Notes: a model not told the origin generated them from the sequence alone. Shown: positions 38,720 to 49,498, counted from the first letter of the stretch. The stretch is 64,000 nt of DNA from Nitrosomonas marina (GCF_900110145.1 NZ_FOCP01000009.1:54024-118023), one strand, 5' to 3'. A program made the numbers and translations.

Positions 38720-39016
38720 GTGGAATGCAACCGGACGGTTATCTGTGGTGAAATTATCCGGCTTGGCGCACTACGTTTTACTCCGGCGGGATTGCCTGTG
38801 ATCGATTTTGTTATACAGCACCAGTCACGCCGAAGGGAAGCAAATATTACTCGAAAGATACAGTGTGAATTGCAGGCGGTGGCGCTGGGCGAGACTGCGA
38901 AAGCGATCACCGAATTGAATACATTCGAAAGCGTCAAGATTTCCGGGTTTCTCAGTAGAAAAAGCCACACTAATCAGCAGCTGGTATTGCATGTAGAGCA
39001 CATCGTTCAAATTTAA
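38720..39016 (+). CDS. priB: Primosomal replication protein N (PriB)
   Basis: Single-strand-DNA-binding OB-fold protein used for replication restart. 98 residues, GTG start 7 bases after the rpsF stop. GEIIRLGALRFTPAGLPVIDFVIQHQSRR and GFLSRKSHTNQQLVLHVEHIVQI match the PriB pattern. Its place between rpsF and rpsR is conserved across beta- and gammaproteobacteria. Confidence 0.94.
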   Translation: MECNRTVICGEIIRLGALRFTPAGLPVIDFVIQHQSRRREANITRKIQCELQAVALGETAKAITELNTFESVKISGFLSRKSHTNQQLVLHVEHIVQI

Positions 39017-39034
39017 TTGAAAACAGGAAAACAT

Positions 39035-39316
39035 ATGTCACGTATAAACAGACGAAATGACGGAAAAGACAAAGAAAAGGAAAGGAGAGCCAACCGTCCT
39101 TTGTTCAAACGCAAGAAGTTTTGTCGCTTCACTGCGGAAGGTGTAAAAACAATCGACTATAAAGATACCGATGTATTGAGAGATTTTATCAGTGAAAACG
39201 GAAAAATCATTCCAGCCCGAATCACAGGGACAAGAGCCTATTATCAAAGGCAATTGGGCACAGCGATAGAACGTGCGCGTTTTCTTGCGCTACTTCCGTA
39301 CACAGACCGTCACTGA
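39035..39316 (+). CDS. rpsR: 30S ribosomal protein S18
   Basis: Ribosomal protein S18. The ATG at 39035 ([18 protein letters not shown]) gives 93 residues; the frame extends six codons upstream without a better start. The core [35 protein letters not shown] and [13 protein letters not shown] are typical. S18 is usually ~75 residues; the extra is a basic N-terminal extension. Confidence 0.97.
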   Translation: MSRINRRNDGKDKEKERRANRPLFKRKKFCRFTAEGVKTIDYKDTDVLRDFISENGKIIPARITGTRAYYQRQLGTAIERARFLALLPYTDRH

Positions 39317-39328
39317 GGAGTAATACAC

Positions 39329-39784
39329 ATGCAAGTTATATTGATGGAGACTGTTGCTAAGCTGGGACGCTTGGGCGAGATTGTGAATGTGAAAAGCGGT
39401 TATGCAAGAAACTATCTGATCCCTCAGGGAAAAGCGCAACGCGCTACCGAGCAGACCATAGCAGAGTTCGAAACGCGACGTGCTGAACTGGAACAAAAAC
39501 AGGCTGATGTTCAGGCGGCGGCACAGGCGATCGCTGAAAGACTGGAAGGTTTGATGCTGCAAATCTCACAAAAAACCAGCAGCGATGGCAAGCTGTTTGG
39601 TTCTGTAACAAATGCCAATATTGCCGAGGCCCTGAATGAGCAGGGTTTTGCTATCGAAAAATCGATGATACGCATGCCGCATGGTCAATTAAAACAGGTT
39701 GGTGATTATCCGATCAAAGTGGTATTGCATGGGGATATCTCGGCGCAGATTACCGTATCTGTACTGGGCGAGGCGACCATCTAG
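39329..39784 (+). CDS. rplI: 50S ribosomal protein L9
   Basis: Ribosomal protein L9, 151 residues: N-terminal [36 protein letters not shown], the long linking helix, and the C-terminal domain with [18 protein letters not shown]. Preceded by GAGGAG. Last gene of the operon. Confidence 0.98.
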   Translation: MQVILMETVAKLGRLGEIVNVKSGYARNYLIPQGKAQRATEQTIAEFETRRAELEQKQADVQAAAQAIAERLEGLMLQISQKTSSDGKLFGSVTNANIAEALNEQGFAIEKSMIRMPHGQLKQVGDYPIKVVLHGDISAQITVSVLGEATI

Positions 39785-39807
39785 CAGCATCACACTGTCA
39801 AACATTG

Positions 39808-39836
39808 AAAAAGGACTCTTGTGAGTCCTTTTTTTT
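39808..39836 (+). terminator. Rho-independent terminator after rplI
   Basis: AAAAAGGACTC (39808-39818), a TTGT loop, and GAGTCCTTTTTTTT (39823-39836): a textbook terminator for the ribosomal operon. Confidence 0.93.
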
Positions 39837-39962
39837 GTCTAAAAAACTCGAAGGAATTAAATAGTGCGTTAATCTGGTTGTTAAATTGTGCCTTCAACAT
39901 CACAAGTTCACGTTAAACTGTAATCACCCATTTTAACTTTGATCAACACAGTGGTGATTTCT

Positions 39963-42900
39963 ATGAGCTCAGATCATCTCTATTCGATTCGTCAGGCGAT
40001 GAGTGCCGCCTATTTAGCCGATGAAACTACTCTGGTTAAAGATTTGCTGAAGCAGCTTTCCGGTTATGATGCAGTCACGGCCGTGAATCATGCGCGTGAT
40101 TTGCTTAGTCAGTTACGTGGGAAAATGGCTTCTTCTTGGTTACAGACCAGACAGTCGGTAGTACAAGCATTTCTGCAGGAGTATCAGCTTAATAGCGAAG
40201 AAGGCATTGTGCTCATGAGCATTGCAGAAGCGCTGTTGCGCATACCTGACCGTGCTACCCAGGATCGTTTTCTGGCCGATCGATTAAATTCGGCCGATTG
40301 GCGTCAGCATGCTCACCACAGTGAGTCACGGCTGGTCAATCTGGCTACTGGCGCATTGATGTTTTCCAGATTGCTGGAACAACAGCAGACGTTACTGCAC
40401 GCAGACCAGCATTCGCGCATTCAGACTGTTCTGGATTCGCTGGTTGTGCGTTTGGGTCAGCCAGTTATCCGCACCGCATTGAAACAGGCAATGCATTTAT
40501 TGGCCGAGCAGTTTGTCATGGCGGAAACAATTGAGCAGGCGATCGGGAAATCAAGCAGTGCGCCGAATGTGTTGGCAGATTCGGCTGTGCGCTATTCGTT
40601 CGATATGCTTGGAGAAGCGGCGATTACCGCGATAGATGCTGAACGGTTCTTCCAGGCATATAGTCATGCGATAATACAGTTGGGAATGGATTTCCAGACC
40701 ACTGCTATCGATAAACCTGATTTGCTATACGCAAGACCAAGTGTTTCAGTAAAGCTTTCTGCCTTGTATCCACGATATGAACCTTTCCAACTTCGCTATG
40801 CCGTACCGGCGCTCACTTCCAAATTGTTAAATCTTGCTATACTGGCACGTAATGCTGGCATTACGCTCACTGTTGATGCCGAGGAAAGTGACCGCTTGGA
40901 TCTCTCACTGGATGTTTTTGCCGCTGTATTTAACAGCGCGGAACTGGATGGCTGGCCGGGCCTGGGTATCGCCGTTCAGGCATATCAGAAACGGGCGACA
41001 TATGTTATTCGCTGGCTCGCAGCGCTTGCGCGTGGTCAGCGGCGAAAAATTCCTGTCAGATTGGTCAAGGGAGCTTATTGGGACAGCGAAATCAAACGGG
41101 CCCAGGAAGACGGGCTTGTCGGCTATCCGGTATTTTCACGAAAATCGTCAACAGACATCAGCTACCTGGCTTGTGCCCGGTTGCTGATAGATTGCTCCGA
41201 TTGTTTTTACCCTCAGTTTGCCACCCATAATGCGCATACGGTTTCTGTCGTTATGCAAATGGCATGCAAGTATGAACAATATGAATTCCAGCGTTTGCAT
41301 GGCATGGGGGAGGTGCTTTACCAGGTAATTCAAACGAACCATCCCGGAATCGTGTGTCGCGTATATGCACCAGTAGGTGAATATCAGGACCTGCTGCCGT
41401 ATCTGGTTCGGCGATTGCTGGAAAATGGCGCCAATACTTCGTTTGTCCATGATATGGAAAATACGCATATCGCAGTGGATGAGATTGTTACCGACCCTGT
41501 TACTGTCTGGCAAAATGGTACGCAATCGGAGTTGGCGCTTCCTGCAGCACTTTATGGTAAACAGCGCTGCAATTCAACCGGACTCAATTTGGCAGATCCG
41601 CAGGTACTTGAGCAGGTGAGACAAAGTCTAAACAAACAAGCTCACAAGCAGTATCAAAGTTTTCCATTGGTTAACGGCAAGGCTCGTACGGGTCAGGCGA
41701 ACTCAGTGAATGCACCTCATGATGGCAGTCATATAGTTGGTGAGGTAATTTATGCGAATAAAACAGATGTATCCGATGCATTCGATGCCGCAGAAACCGC
41801 TTTCTGTGACTGGCGTCTGTGTACTGTGAGAGAGCGTGCAGATAACCTACTTAAAGCAGCTGATCTTATAGAACAACAGCGTATGGAGTTGGTCGATCTG
41901 TGCATGCGCGAAGGTGGCCGAACGATAAAAGATGCGCTCGCTGAAGTACGTGAGGCAGTCGATTTTTGTCGTTACTACGCAGCCAGTGCACTCAAATTAT
42001 TTGAACACCCAGCCGATCTGCCCGGACCAACCGGAGAAGAAAATACGCTGAAATACTACGGACGTGGTGTGTTTGTCTGCATTAGCCCATGGAATTTTCC
42101 GATTGCAATTTTCACTGGTCAGGTCGCTGCAGCGCTGGTAGCAGGGAATACGGTAATAGCCAAGCCGGCTGAACGTACAGCACTGACGGCAATGGCATGC
42201 GTACGTATTTTGCATCAGGCCGGTGTTCCGGAATCCGTACTGCATTTTTTACCAGGTAAAAGTTCTGAGATTGGTCAGCATTTGCTTGATGATTCCCGTG
42301 TGGCTGGTGTGGCATTTACCGGTTCTATTGACTCTGCGCAACATATCAATCGTCAACTTTCGAATCATCCAATGATTGTGCCGTTGATTGCCGAAACCGG
42401 TGGACAAAATGTGTTGATAGCCGATACGTCTGCACACAAAGAGCAGCTGGTTCAGGATGCTGTTTTTTCAGCATTTAACAGCGCCGGACAGCGCTGCTCA
42501 GCATTACGCGTTCTGCTTGTTCCTGAAGAGACGGCAGATGCGGTTAAGCAAATGTTGATCGGTGCAATGCAGGAATTACGGCTAGGTAAGCCCGATGATG
42601 TGACTACAGATGTGGCTGCTGTTATCACCCAGCAAGCCATGCAACAGTTAGGGCAGTATGTCAAAAAAATGAGAGCGGATAACTGCGAGATTTATCAATT
42701 GCCACTGGTTTCTCAGGCAGTTGAGCATCGTTCCGGAAATTTTTTTCCGCCAACACTGATTGAAACAAGCGAACTGCAGCAGTTACGTAGTGAAGTGTTT
42801 GGTCCTGTATTACATTTTGTTCGTTATCAATCTGGCGATCTTGATGCTGTGATCGACAGTATTAACGCCAGTGGGTATGGATTGACACTTGGCATCCATA

Positions 42901-43145
42901 GTCGCATTCAGGGCACAATTAAAAAAATCTGCCAACAGGCCAGGGTCGGTAATGTTTACGTTAACCGTAATATGATCGGTGCAGTAGTCGGTGTACAACC
43001 CTTCGGTGGTATGGGGTTATCCGGCACTGGTCCTAAAGCGGGTGGGCCTGATTATTTGCGCCGTTTTGCCGTCGAGCAGGCGGTATCCGACAATGTGGCT
43101 GCTATGGGTGGAAATCCCACTTTACTTGCACAGAGTCTGCGCTAG
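39963..43145 (+). CDS. putA: Bifunctional proline dehydrogenase / pyrroline-5-carboxylate dehydrogenase
   Basis: Oxidises proline to glutamate in two steps, passing electrons to FAD/quinone and NAD+. About 1060 residues from the ATG at 39963. The N-terminal half is the FAD barrel (SVKLSALYPRYEP, LRLVKGAYWDSEIKRAQ-like PVRLVKGAYWDSEIK, RRLLENGANTSFVH); the C-terminal half is the aldehyde dehydrogenase (ISPWNFPIAIFTGQVAAAL, ETGGQN, catalytic Cys in NSAGQRCSALRVL). It lacks the ribbon-helix-helix DNA-binding domain of enteric PutA, so it is catalytic only. The function allows limited use of an organic amino acid. Confidence 0.96.
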   Translation: MSSDHLYSIRQAMSAAYLADETTLVKDLLKQLSGYDAVTAVNHARDLLSQLRGKMASSWLQTRQSVVQAFLQEYQLNSEEGIVLMSIAEALLRIPDRATQDRFLADRLNSADWRQHAHHSESRLVNLATGALMFSRLLEQQQTLLHADQHSRIQTVLDSLVVRLGQPVIRTALKQAMHLLAEQFVMAETIEQAIGKSSSAPNVLADSAVRYSFDMLGEAAITAIDAERFFQAYSHAIIQLGMDFQTTAIDKPDLLYARPSVSVKLSALYPRYEPFQLRYAVPALTSKLLNLAILARNAGITLTVDAEESDRLDLSLDVFAAVFNSAELDGWPGLGIAVQAYQKRATYVIRWLAALARGQRRKIPVRLVKGAYWDSEIKRAQEDGLVGYPVFSRKSSTDISYLACARLLIDCSDCFYPQFATHNAHTVSVVMQMACKYEQYEFQRLHGMGEVLYQVIQTNHPGIVCRVYAPVGEYQDLLPYLVRRLLENGANTSFVHDMENTHIAVDEIVTDPVTVWQNGTQSELALPAALYGKQRCNSTGLNLADPQVLEQVRQSLNKQAHKQYQSFPLVNGKARTGQANSVNAPHDGSHIVGEVIYANKTDVSDAFDAAETAFCDWRLCTVRERADNLLKAADLIEQQRMELVDLCMREGGRTIKDALAEVREAVDFCRYYAASALKLFEHPADLPGPTGEENTLKYYGRGVFVCISPWNFPIAIFTGQVAAALVAGNTVIAKPAERTALTAMACVRILHQAGVPESVLHFLPGKSSEIGQHLLDDSRVAGVAFTGSIDSAQHINRQLSNHPMIVPLIAETGGQNVLIADTSAHKEQLVQDAVFSAFNSAGQRCSALRVLLVPEETADAVKQMLIGAMQELRLGKPDDVTTDVAAVITQQAMQQLGQYVKKMRADNCEIYQLPLVSQAVEHRSGNFFPPTLIETSELQQLRSEVFGPVLHFVRYQSGDLDAVIDSINASGYGLTLGIHSRIQGTIKKICQQARVGNVYVNRNMIGAVVGVQPFGGMGLSGTGPKAGGPDYLRRFAVEQAVSDNVAAMGGNPTLLAQSLR

Positions 43146-43273
43146 AAAGCTGATATTATTCAAATTGATAACAAAAAAACAACCGGTATTTTTTTCTATA
43201 TCACGGTATTGTCTTAAAGCTCAAAGGTATAAAGACGTAATTAAAACAATGGGAAAACACTTTAAAGCGAATT

Positions 43274-44992
43274 ATGCTACGAAATAACCTAAGATTACTA
43301 TTTGTCGGATACTCAGATTCAGAAGTCGAACAGTTGCGTGCAGAATTATCAAAAATTAATCTCAAAATAAACTGTAAAGCGATAACTGACGCAAATGATA
43401 TCCGTCTCGCCTTTTATGAATGTGAATGGCATGTGCTGATCTGTAACTACACAGCGGATTCCGCCAGTTTGAAAGAAGCGCTGGAAATCTGGAAACAAGT
43501 GGGCCGTGACATACCCTTCATTATTTATGCAGACGAAATGAGTGATGAAAATGTCATTTCTGCAATACATTACGGCGTACATGACTATGTATACAAAGGG
43601 CACACTGGGCGTCTTTTGCTGGTTATTGACAGGGAGCTGAAGAACCTGGAAGTCAAACGTGCAAAACTACAGGCTGAGAGCAAAATTTATCGCTTGACCT
43701 ACTATGATAACCTCACTGGATTACCTAAACGTAATTTGTTTTGCGAGAAAGTTACAGGCATTTTAACGAAGCAGTCCGATCGAGATAAGCTGGCAGGGGT
43801 GTACTTAGTTAAAATCAGTGGACTCTCTGATATCAATAATATATATGGATATCATGTAGGTGATATGCTGATTCAGCAACTTTCGTATCGAATGTCTGTA
43901 TATACAAACAGTCAATGTTTGTTATCAAGAATTGAAAGTAATAAATTCGCTTTTTTTAACTGCGACGTCAATAATCTGGAAGGTATACGGAAATTTGCTG
44001 ACAAGATCATGCATATGGTGTCTATACCGGTTGTGATCAATAATCTTGAATTTTATGTAACGCTCAATATTGGAGTTTGTGAGTACCCGACACATGGAGA
44101 ATCCATTTCATTACTGTTGTCAAATGTAGAGAATATGTTGTCTGATTCTCAGAACAAATGGCAGAACAGTTGCCGCTATTTTTTGAACAAAATGGATGAA
44201 GTTTCCGCCAAGCGGTTAATGACGAGGGAAGCACTTAGAAAAGCCATTATCAATAATGAGTTAGAATTATTGTTTCAGCCAATTATCAACCTGGATACAG
44301 GTGCTATAAAAGGGGCCGGCGTTGTTTTGCGATGGCATCACCCCGAGGCCGGCCCTTTGACACCCAGTAAGTTTTTTCCTTTCATTCATGAAAGCGGTCT
44401 AATTCTGGAAATCGGAAAATGGATGCTTAAACATGTGTGTTTGCAGGCAAAGCTTTGGCACGAAATGGGTTACGATGGATTGACGATCACGCTTGCAGTT
44501 GCCGTCACCGGTTATGATCAGACACATTTTATAAGGTATGTACAAAATTTGCTGGCCGAAACCAAACTGCCGCCGCAATTACTTGAGCTGGAATTGCCAG
44601 AATCATTTTTGCAGAGCGCGGAATTCAGTATGAATAATTTAAAAGAACTGGGTGATGCCGGGATACAGTTTTCGATCAGTAATTATGGAACTGGCGGAGC
44701 TTCGCTCAGATGGTTAAGTATACTGCCTGTCAACAGTATCAAACTGGATCCTGCATTGACCATGAATCCAAAGTCATTCACTGAAAATGCCAGAGTAGTG
44801 GCAGCAATCAATGCAATGGCAAAAAATCTGGGAATGGCTATGGTTGCCGAGGGCATTACAACCAAGGAGCAATTGAAATTTTTATATGAAATACAATGTA
44901 AATTCGCACAAGGAAATTATTTCAGCCAACCGGTCAATGATGAAAATTTTCTGAAACTGCTTGAGCAGCGTAGAACCGGTACACTCGATTAA
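43274..44992 (+). CDS. REC-GGDEF-EAL protein, all three domains degenerate
   Basis: 572 residues: a receiver-like domain (about 5-125), a GGDEF-like domain (about 138-305) and an EAL-like domain (about 325-560). In the receiver the phospho-acceptor Asp is replaced (CN at 57-58). The GGDEF loop reads ESNKF (221-225). The EAL motif reads VVL (350-352), and the metal site normally DDFGTG reads SNYGTG (469-474). None of the three activities is expected, so it is most likely a binding or protein-protein regulator. It lies 290 bases upstream of flhD on the same strand, suggesting a role in motility. Confidence 0.9.
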   Translation: MLRNNLRLLFVGYSDSEVEQLRAELSKINLKINCKAITDANDIRLAFYECEWHVLICNYTADSASLKEALEIWKQVGRDIPFIIYADEMSDENVISAIHYGVHDYVYKGHTGRLLLVIDRELKNLEVKRAKLQAESKIYRLTYYDNLTGLPKRNLFCEKVTGILTKQSDRDKLAGVYLVKISGLSDINNIYGYHVGDMLIQQLSYRMSVYTNSQCLLSRIESNKFAFFNCDVNNLEGIRKFADKIMHMVSIPVVINNLEFYVTLNIGVCEYPTHGESISLLLSNVENMLSDSQNKWQNSCRYFLNKMDEVSAKRLMTREALRKAIINNELELLFQPIINLDTGAIKGAGVVLRWHHPEAGPLTPSKFFPFIHESGLILEIGKWMLKHVCLQAKLWHEMGYDGLTITLAVAVTGYDQTHFIRYVQNLLAETKLPPQLLELELPESFLQSAEFSMNNLKELGDAGIQFSISNYGTGGASLRWLSILPVNSIKLDPALTMNPKSFTENARVVAAINAMAKNLGMAMVAEGITTKEQLKFLYEIQCKFAQGNYFSQPVNDENFLKLLEQRRTGTLD

Positions 44993-45135
44993 TATCCTGT
45001 CATTCTCAGTTCACTTTCTTTAAACTCTTCGTGTAGTTATCATTTCAGTGAAAAAACAAAGTCTTAAACGAATATAATAATTTGCTGTAATGAACGAATC
45101 TAATCATCTAAATTAACGAGTTTTTTTAATTTTGT

Positions 45136-45177
45136 AGGAAAAATTCTTATAGCATGATAAGAATTTTTCCTAATTTT
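45136..45177 (+). terminator. Long-stem terminator between the GGDEF-EAL gene and flhD
   Basis: AGGAAAAATTCTTAT (45136-45150) and ATAAGAATTTTTCCT (45157-45171) are perfectly complementary around a 6-base loop, then AATTTTGTTTT. It separates the upstream gene from flhDC transcription. Confidence 0.8.
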
Positions 45178-45281
45178 GTTTTAGGCCTGTTTCCATTTAC
45201 TTAAATCCACTCAGCATTGAAAATTCATACCTAGTCAGTGTGTTGTTTAGATGATTTAATTTTTAAACAGGAGAGGTTGAA

Positions 45282-45605
45282 ATGGAAACAAAACAGTATT
45301 TGGAAGAAATCAGAGAAATCAATTTAGGTTATTTACTTCTTGCACAACAACTGATTCGTGAAGATAAAATGGCCGCAATTTACCGGCTGGGTATTAATCA
45401 GGATGTCGCCGAGCTAATTGAAAAACTGACAACCAGTCAGCTTCTAAAAATGGCATCTTCCAATAACCTGTTATGTCGATTCAGATTCAATGATTCCCTG
45501 ATAGCAGAATTGCTCTCTGGTAATGAAAGGGATAGTAGCAGTGCCGTCTCTCACTCGCATGCTGCCATACTTATGGCCGGACAACCCGCTGAAACAATTT
45601 CCTGA
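45282..45605 (+). CDS. flhD: Flagellar master regulator subunit FlhD
   Basis: Forms FlhD4C2 with FlhC to activate class II flagellar promoters. 107 residues, usual size; starts after AGGAGAGG. INLGYLLLAQQLIREDKMAAIYRLGI and LTTSQLLKMASSNNLLCRFRF are the FlhD signature segments. The ~290-base upstream gap is the likely regulatory region. No flagellar structural genes are in the window. Confidence 0.95.
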   Translation: METKQYLEEIREINLGYLLLAQQLIREDKMAAIYRLGINQDVAELIEKLTTSQLLKMASSNNLLCRFRFNDSLIAELLSGNERDSSSAVSHSHAAILMAGQPAETIS

Positions 45606-45636
45606 GCTTTTGGTATAACCTAAAGGGATATGGCAT

Positions 45637-46176
45637 ATGCGCAATCGAAGCATACTTACTGAAGCGAAACAAATACAATTGGCATCTGAGTTGATTAAAT
45701 TGGGTGCAAGGTTACAGGTACTGGAGGTGAATTCCAACTTGAGTCGGGAGAGACTTGTTAAACTGTACAAAGAAATTAAAGGAGTATCACCACCCAAAGG
45801 CATGCTTCCTTACTCTGAAGACTGGTTCATGAGCTGGCAGCCCAATATGCATTCCTCATTATTTGTCAATATCTATAATTATATTACGACGCATGGAGAT
45901 ATCGACGGAATTGATGCATTGATTAAAAGTTACAAGCTCTATCTGGAACATATAGAAGCAAATAAGCTGGATCAAGTGTTGAGTCTTACTCGTGCATGGA
46001 CATTGATTCGTTTTGTTGAAAGTGAGGTATTGTGTGTGACGCCATGCGTCAAATGTGGTGGAAAATTTTTAGTGCACTCTCTGGATATTCATTCAAACCA
46101 TGTCTGTGGACTATGTAATATTCCATCCAGAGCGGGAAAAACCAAGAAAGCCGCCGCTGAATCAAAACTGCATTAA
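45637..46176 (+). CDS. flhC: Flagellar master regulator subunit FlhC
   Basis: DNA-contacting partner of FlhD. 179 residues. The zinc site is seen as CVTPCVKCGGKFLVH and HVCGLCN, giving the four Cys of the FlhC zinc cluster; RLQVLEVNSNLSRERLVKLYKEIKG-type helix and GMLPYSEDWF are typical. Starts after AAAGGGAT, 31 bases behind flhD. Confidence 0.95.
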   Translation: MRNRSILTEAKQIQLASELIKLGARLQVLEVNSNLSRERLVKLYKEIKGVSPPKGMLPYSEDWFMSWQPNMHSSLFVNIYNYITTHGDIDGIDALIKSYKLYLEHIEANKLDQVLSLTRAWTLIRFVESEVLCVTPCVKCGGKFLVHSLDIHSNHVCGLCNIPSRAGKTKKAAAESKLH

Positions 46177-46187
46177 CTTTGGTCTGG

Positions 46188-47384
46188 TTATTGATCTAAT
46201 GCCTGTTTAAGCCGGATAGATGCTTTTTCTAAATTTTCCATGGATGTGGCAAATGACAAGCGCATATAGCCTTCGCTGCCAAATGCTGAGCCAGGAACAA
46301 CGGCAATACCAGATTTTTCCAGTAAGTATTCGCTGAATGCCAGATCGTTTTTGTGTTGAATTAGGTGCTTATCGTAAAGATTCGCTATCGCCTGCCGTAC
46401 ATCAGCAAATGCGTAGAAAGCACCTTCGGATTTCAGACAGGCGATTCCTTTACATTGATTTAGTTGATCGGTGATAAAATCATTACGTGCAATAAATGCA
46501 TCGACCATTGGCCTGATACAAGACTGATCACCGTTCAGTGCTATTTCTGCTGCTGCTTGTGAAATTGAACTTGGGTTTGAAGTGCTTTGTGACTGAATAT
46601 TTTCCATTGCGGTTACAATTTCGGTGGGTCCGCCGCAGTATCCAATGCGCCAACCGGTCATGGAATATGCTTTAGAAACACCGTTCAGAACGACCGTGCG
46701 TGAATATAAATCAGGACAAGCATTTAAAATATTAACGAAGTGCTTACCTGATAAAAGTATATGTTCATACATGTCATCCGTAGCAATCAGAATCTGAGGG
46801 TATTTACGCAATACCTCACCTAGCGAGTTCAGTTCTTCCAGCGTATAAACCGCACCGGTGGGATTACTGGGGCTGTTTATGACAACCAGCTTTGTTTTTT
46901 GTGTTATGGCTTTTTCGAGTTGATTGGCTGTAATCTTGAAATGTTGTTCAATACCCGCAGCAACGAACACTGGCTTGCCCTCCGCAATTTTTACAATATC
47001 GGGATAAGACACCCAGAAAGGAGCAGGTATGATGACTTCATCCCCTGGATTAAGTAAGGCCAAGGCAAGATTAAAAAAACTTTGTTTGCCGCCGCAGGAA
47101 ACAAGAATCTGTGAATTATCGTACTCAATCTCGTTATCACGTCTGAATTTTTCGATAATCGCTTTTTTTAAGCCAGGTGTGCCTCCAACAGCTGTGTATT
47201 TGGTTAAACCCTCGTTGATAGCTGCAACCGCTGCACTTTTAATATGTTGAGGTGTGTCAAAATCGGGCTCACCAGCACCTAAACCGATAATATCCTTTCC
47301 CTCAGCCTTCAAACTGGCAGCTCGGGCAGTAACAGCAAGGGTAGGGGAAGGCTTGATGCTTTGAACGCGGCTGGATAATTGCAC
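46188..47384 (-). CDS. aspC: Aspartate aminotransferase (class I/II, type Ib)
   Basis: PLP enzyme exchanging amino groups between aspartate and glutamate, possibly also using prephenate or aromatic acceptors. 398 residues: GLGAGEPDFDTPQHIKSAA, YTAVGGTPGLKKAI, NSPSNPTGAVY, the PLP lysine in GVSKAYSMTGWRIGY and MRLSFATS. Type Ib by these motifs. Convergent with flhC, divergent from uvrB. Confidence 0.93.
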   Translation of the reverse strand: MQLSSRVQSIKPSPTLAVTARAASLKAEGKDIIGLGAGEPDFDTPQHIKSAAVAAINEGLTKYTAVGGTPGLKKAIIEKFRRDNEIEYDNSQILVSCGGKQSFFNLALALLNPGDEVIIPAPFWVSYPDIVKIAEGKPVFVAAGIEQHFKITANQLEKAITQKTKLVVINSPSNPTGAVYTLEELNSLGEVLRKYPQILIATDDMYEHILLSGKHFVNILNACPDLYSRTVVLNGVSKAYSMTGWRIGYCGGPTEIVTAMENIQSQSTSNPSSISQAAAEIALNGDQSCIRPMVDAFIARNDFITDQLNQCKGIACLKSEGAFYAFADVRQAIANLYDKHLIQHKNDLAFSEYLLEKSGIAVVPGSAFGSEGYMRLSFATSMENLEKASIRLKQALDQ

Positions 47385-47467
47385 TACGGGCTCCTCACTC
47401 TATAATGGACAGATCGGCATGTTAGAATAGACGATCAAACAATTACGCTGATTAATGGATTATACCT

Positions 47468-49498
47468 GTGATTCAAACCTTCCCCAATAGTTTGTATAAA
47501 TTGCATCAGTCGTTTAAACCCGCTGGTGATCAGCCACATGCGATCAAAAATCTGGTTGAAGGTATTAACGATGGGCTGGCCTACCAGACGCTGCTGGGTG
47601 TTACGGGGTCAGGCAAAACGTTCACCATAGCAAATGTCATTGCGCGTCAGGGGCGGCCCGCAATATTGATTGCACCCAATAAAACACTAGCAGCACAATT
47701 ATATGCTGAGATGCGGGAATTCTTTCCCGAAAATGCTGTTGAGTATTTTGTCTCTTATTATGACTATTATCAGCCAGAAGCGTATGTGCCTTCTCGTGAT
47801 TTGTTTATTGAAAAGGACTCGAGCATCAATGCGCATATAGAACAAATGCGTCTATCGGCGACAAAGTCGTTGCTGGAACGTGACGATACAGTGATTGTGG
47901 CAACGGTTTCGTGTATCTATGGTATCGGTGACCCTGTTGATTATCACGGCATGATTCTGCATTTGCGGCGAAACGAAAAATATTCGCAGCGCGATATTAT
48001 TAAACGTTTGACGGAAATGCAGTATGAACGTAATGAAATAGAGTTTGCGCGCGGGATGTTTCGTGTCAGGGGAGATGTGCTCGATGTTTTTCCGGCGGAA
48101 AGCTCCGAAGCGGCTGTTCGAATTTCGCTGTTTGATGATGAAATTGACGATTTGTCGCTGTTTGATCCATTGACGGGTCGCGCTTTGCAAAAATTATCAC
48201 GCTATACAGTGTATCCCTCCAGTCATTATGTGACACCAAGAAGCACGGTTTTACGGGCAATGGAGTCAATCAAGTGTGAGCTGCGTGAACGGCTGGATTA
48301 TTTTTATCAGGACCATCATCTGGTAGAAGCGCAGCGTCTCGAGCAACGTACTCGATTTGACCTTGAGATGCTCAATGAACTGGGCTTTTGCAAAGGTATT
48401 GAAAATTACTCCCGGCATCTTTCGGGAAAAAATCCCGGAGAGCCGCCACCAACACTTATTGATTATTTGCCCAAAAATACCCTGATGTTTATCGACGAAA
48501 GCCATGTGACTGTGCCACAGATTGGCGGTATGTATAAAGGCGACCGCTCGCGAAAAGAAAATTTGGTACAGTACGGTTTCCGTTTGCCATCTGCTTTGGA
48601 TAATCGACCGCTTAAATTTGAAGAATTTGAAAAAATGATGCCACAAACCGTTTTTATCTCCGCGACGCCGGCGGACTACGAGCACAAGCATAGCGGTCAG
48701 ACTGTCGAGCAAGTTGTCCGGCCGACAGGACTTGTCGATCCGCAGATAGAAGTACGTCCGGTTACATCGCAGGTAGATGATTTGATGTCTGAAGTAACCA
48801 TCCGTGCTGACAGGAATGAACGCGTTCTGGTGACGACATTAACCAAGCGGATGGCAGAAGACCTGACGGATTATTTTGCGGACCATCAGATCAGAGTGCG
48901 TTATCTGCATTCTGATATCGATACTGTAGAACGCGTTGAGATCATTCGTGATTTAAGACTTGGTGAATTTGATGTGCTGGTTGGCATCAACCTTTTACGC
49001 GAGGGACTGGATATTCCAGAAGTCTCATTGGTCGCGATACTGGATGCGGACAAGGAGGGGTTTTTACGATCAGAACGTTCTTTAATACAAACCATTGGTA
49101 GAGCTGCACGACATATTAACGGAACAGCCATTCTGTATGCCGATCACATTACCCGGTCCATGCGTGCAGCTATGGATGAAACAAACCGACGTCGCGAAAA
49201 ACAACTGGCTTTTAACCAGATCCATCAAATTACACCGCGATCTGTGCATAAGCGGATAAAGGACATGATCGATGGCGTCTATAGTCTCGAGACGGCACAA
49301 AAGAAACTTAAAGCCAGTGATACGCAGGCGGAATATCAAACAATGGATGCAAAACAGATCAGCAAGGAAATCCAGCGGTTGGAAAAGAACATGCTGAATG
49401 CTGCCAAGAATCTGGAGTTCGAACAGGCCGCACAGTATCGGGATGAAATTAAACGGTTAAAAAATTTATTGTTTATTGGCGCAGCTGAAATAGAATGA
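47468..49498 (+). CDS. uvrB: Excinuclease ABC subunit B
   Basis: Central damage-verifying helicase-like subunit of nucleotide excision repair. 676 residues, full length. Walker [10 protein letters not shown], the beta-hairpin [26 protein letters not shown], the helicase [30 protein letters not shown] motif VI and the C-terminal UVR motif ([23 protein letters not shown]). The neighbourhood aspC-uvrB is common in betaproteobacteria. Confidence 0.98.
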   Translation: MIQTFPNSLYKLHQSFKPAGDQPHAIKNLVEGINDGLAYQTLLGVTGSGKTFTIANVIARQGRPAILIAPNKTLAAQLYAEMREFFPENAVEYFVSYYDYYQPEAYVPSRDLFIEKDSSINAHIEQMRLSATKSLLERDDTVIVATVSCIYGIGDPVDYHGMILHLRRNEKYSQRDIIKRLTEMQYERNEIEFARGMFRVRGDVLDVFPAESSEAAVRISLFDDEIDDLSLFDPLTGRALQKLSRYTVYPSSHYVTPRSTVLRAMESIKCELRERLDYFYQDHHLVEAQRLEQRTRFDLEMLNELGFCKGIENYSRHLSGKNPGEPPPTLIDYLPKNTLMFIDESHVTVPQIGGMYKGDRSRKENLVQYGFRLPSALDNRPLKFEEFEKMMPQTVFISATPADYEHKHSGQTVEQVVRPTGLVDPQIEVRPVTSQVDDLMSEVTIRADRNERVLVTTLTKRMAEDLTDYFADHQIRVRYLHSDIDTVERVEIIRDLRLGEFDVLVGINLLREGLDIPEVSLVAILDADKEGFLRSERSLIQTIGRAARHINGTAILYADHITRSMRAAMDETNRRREKQLAFNQIHQITPRSVHKRIKDMIDGVYSLETAQKKLKASDTQAEYQTMDAKQISKEIQRLEKNMLNAAKNLEFEQAAQYRDEIKRLKNLLFIGAAEIE

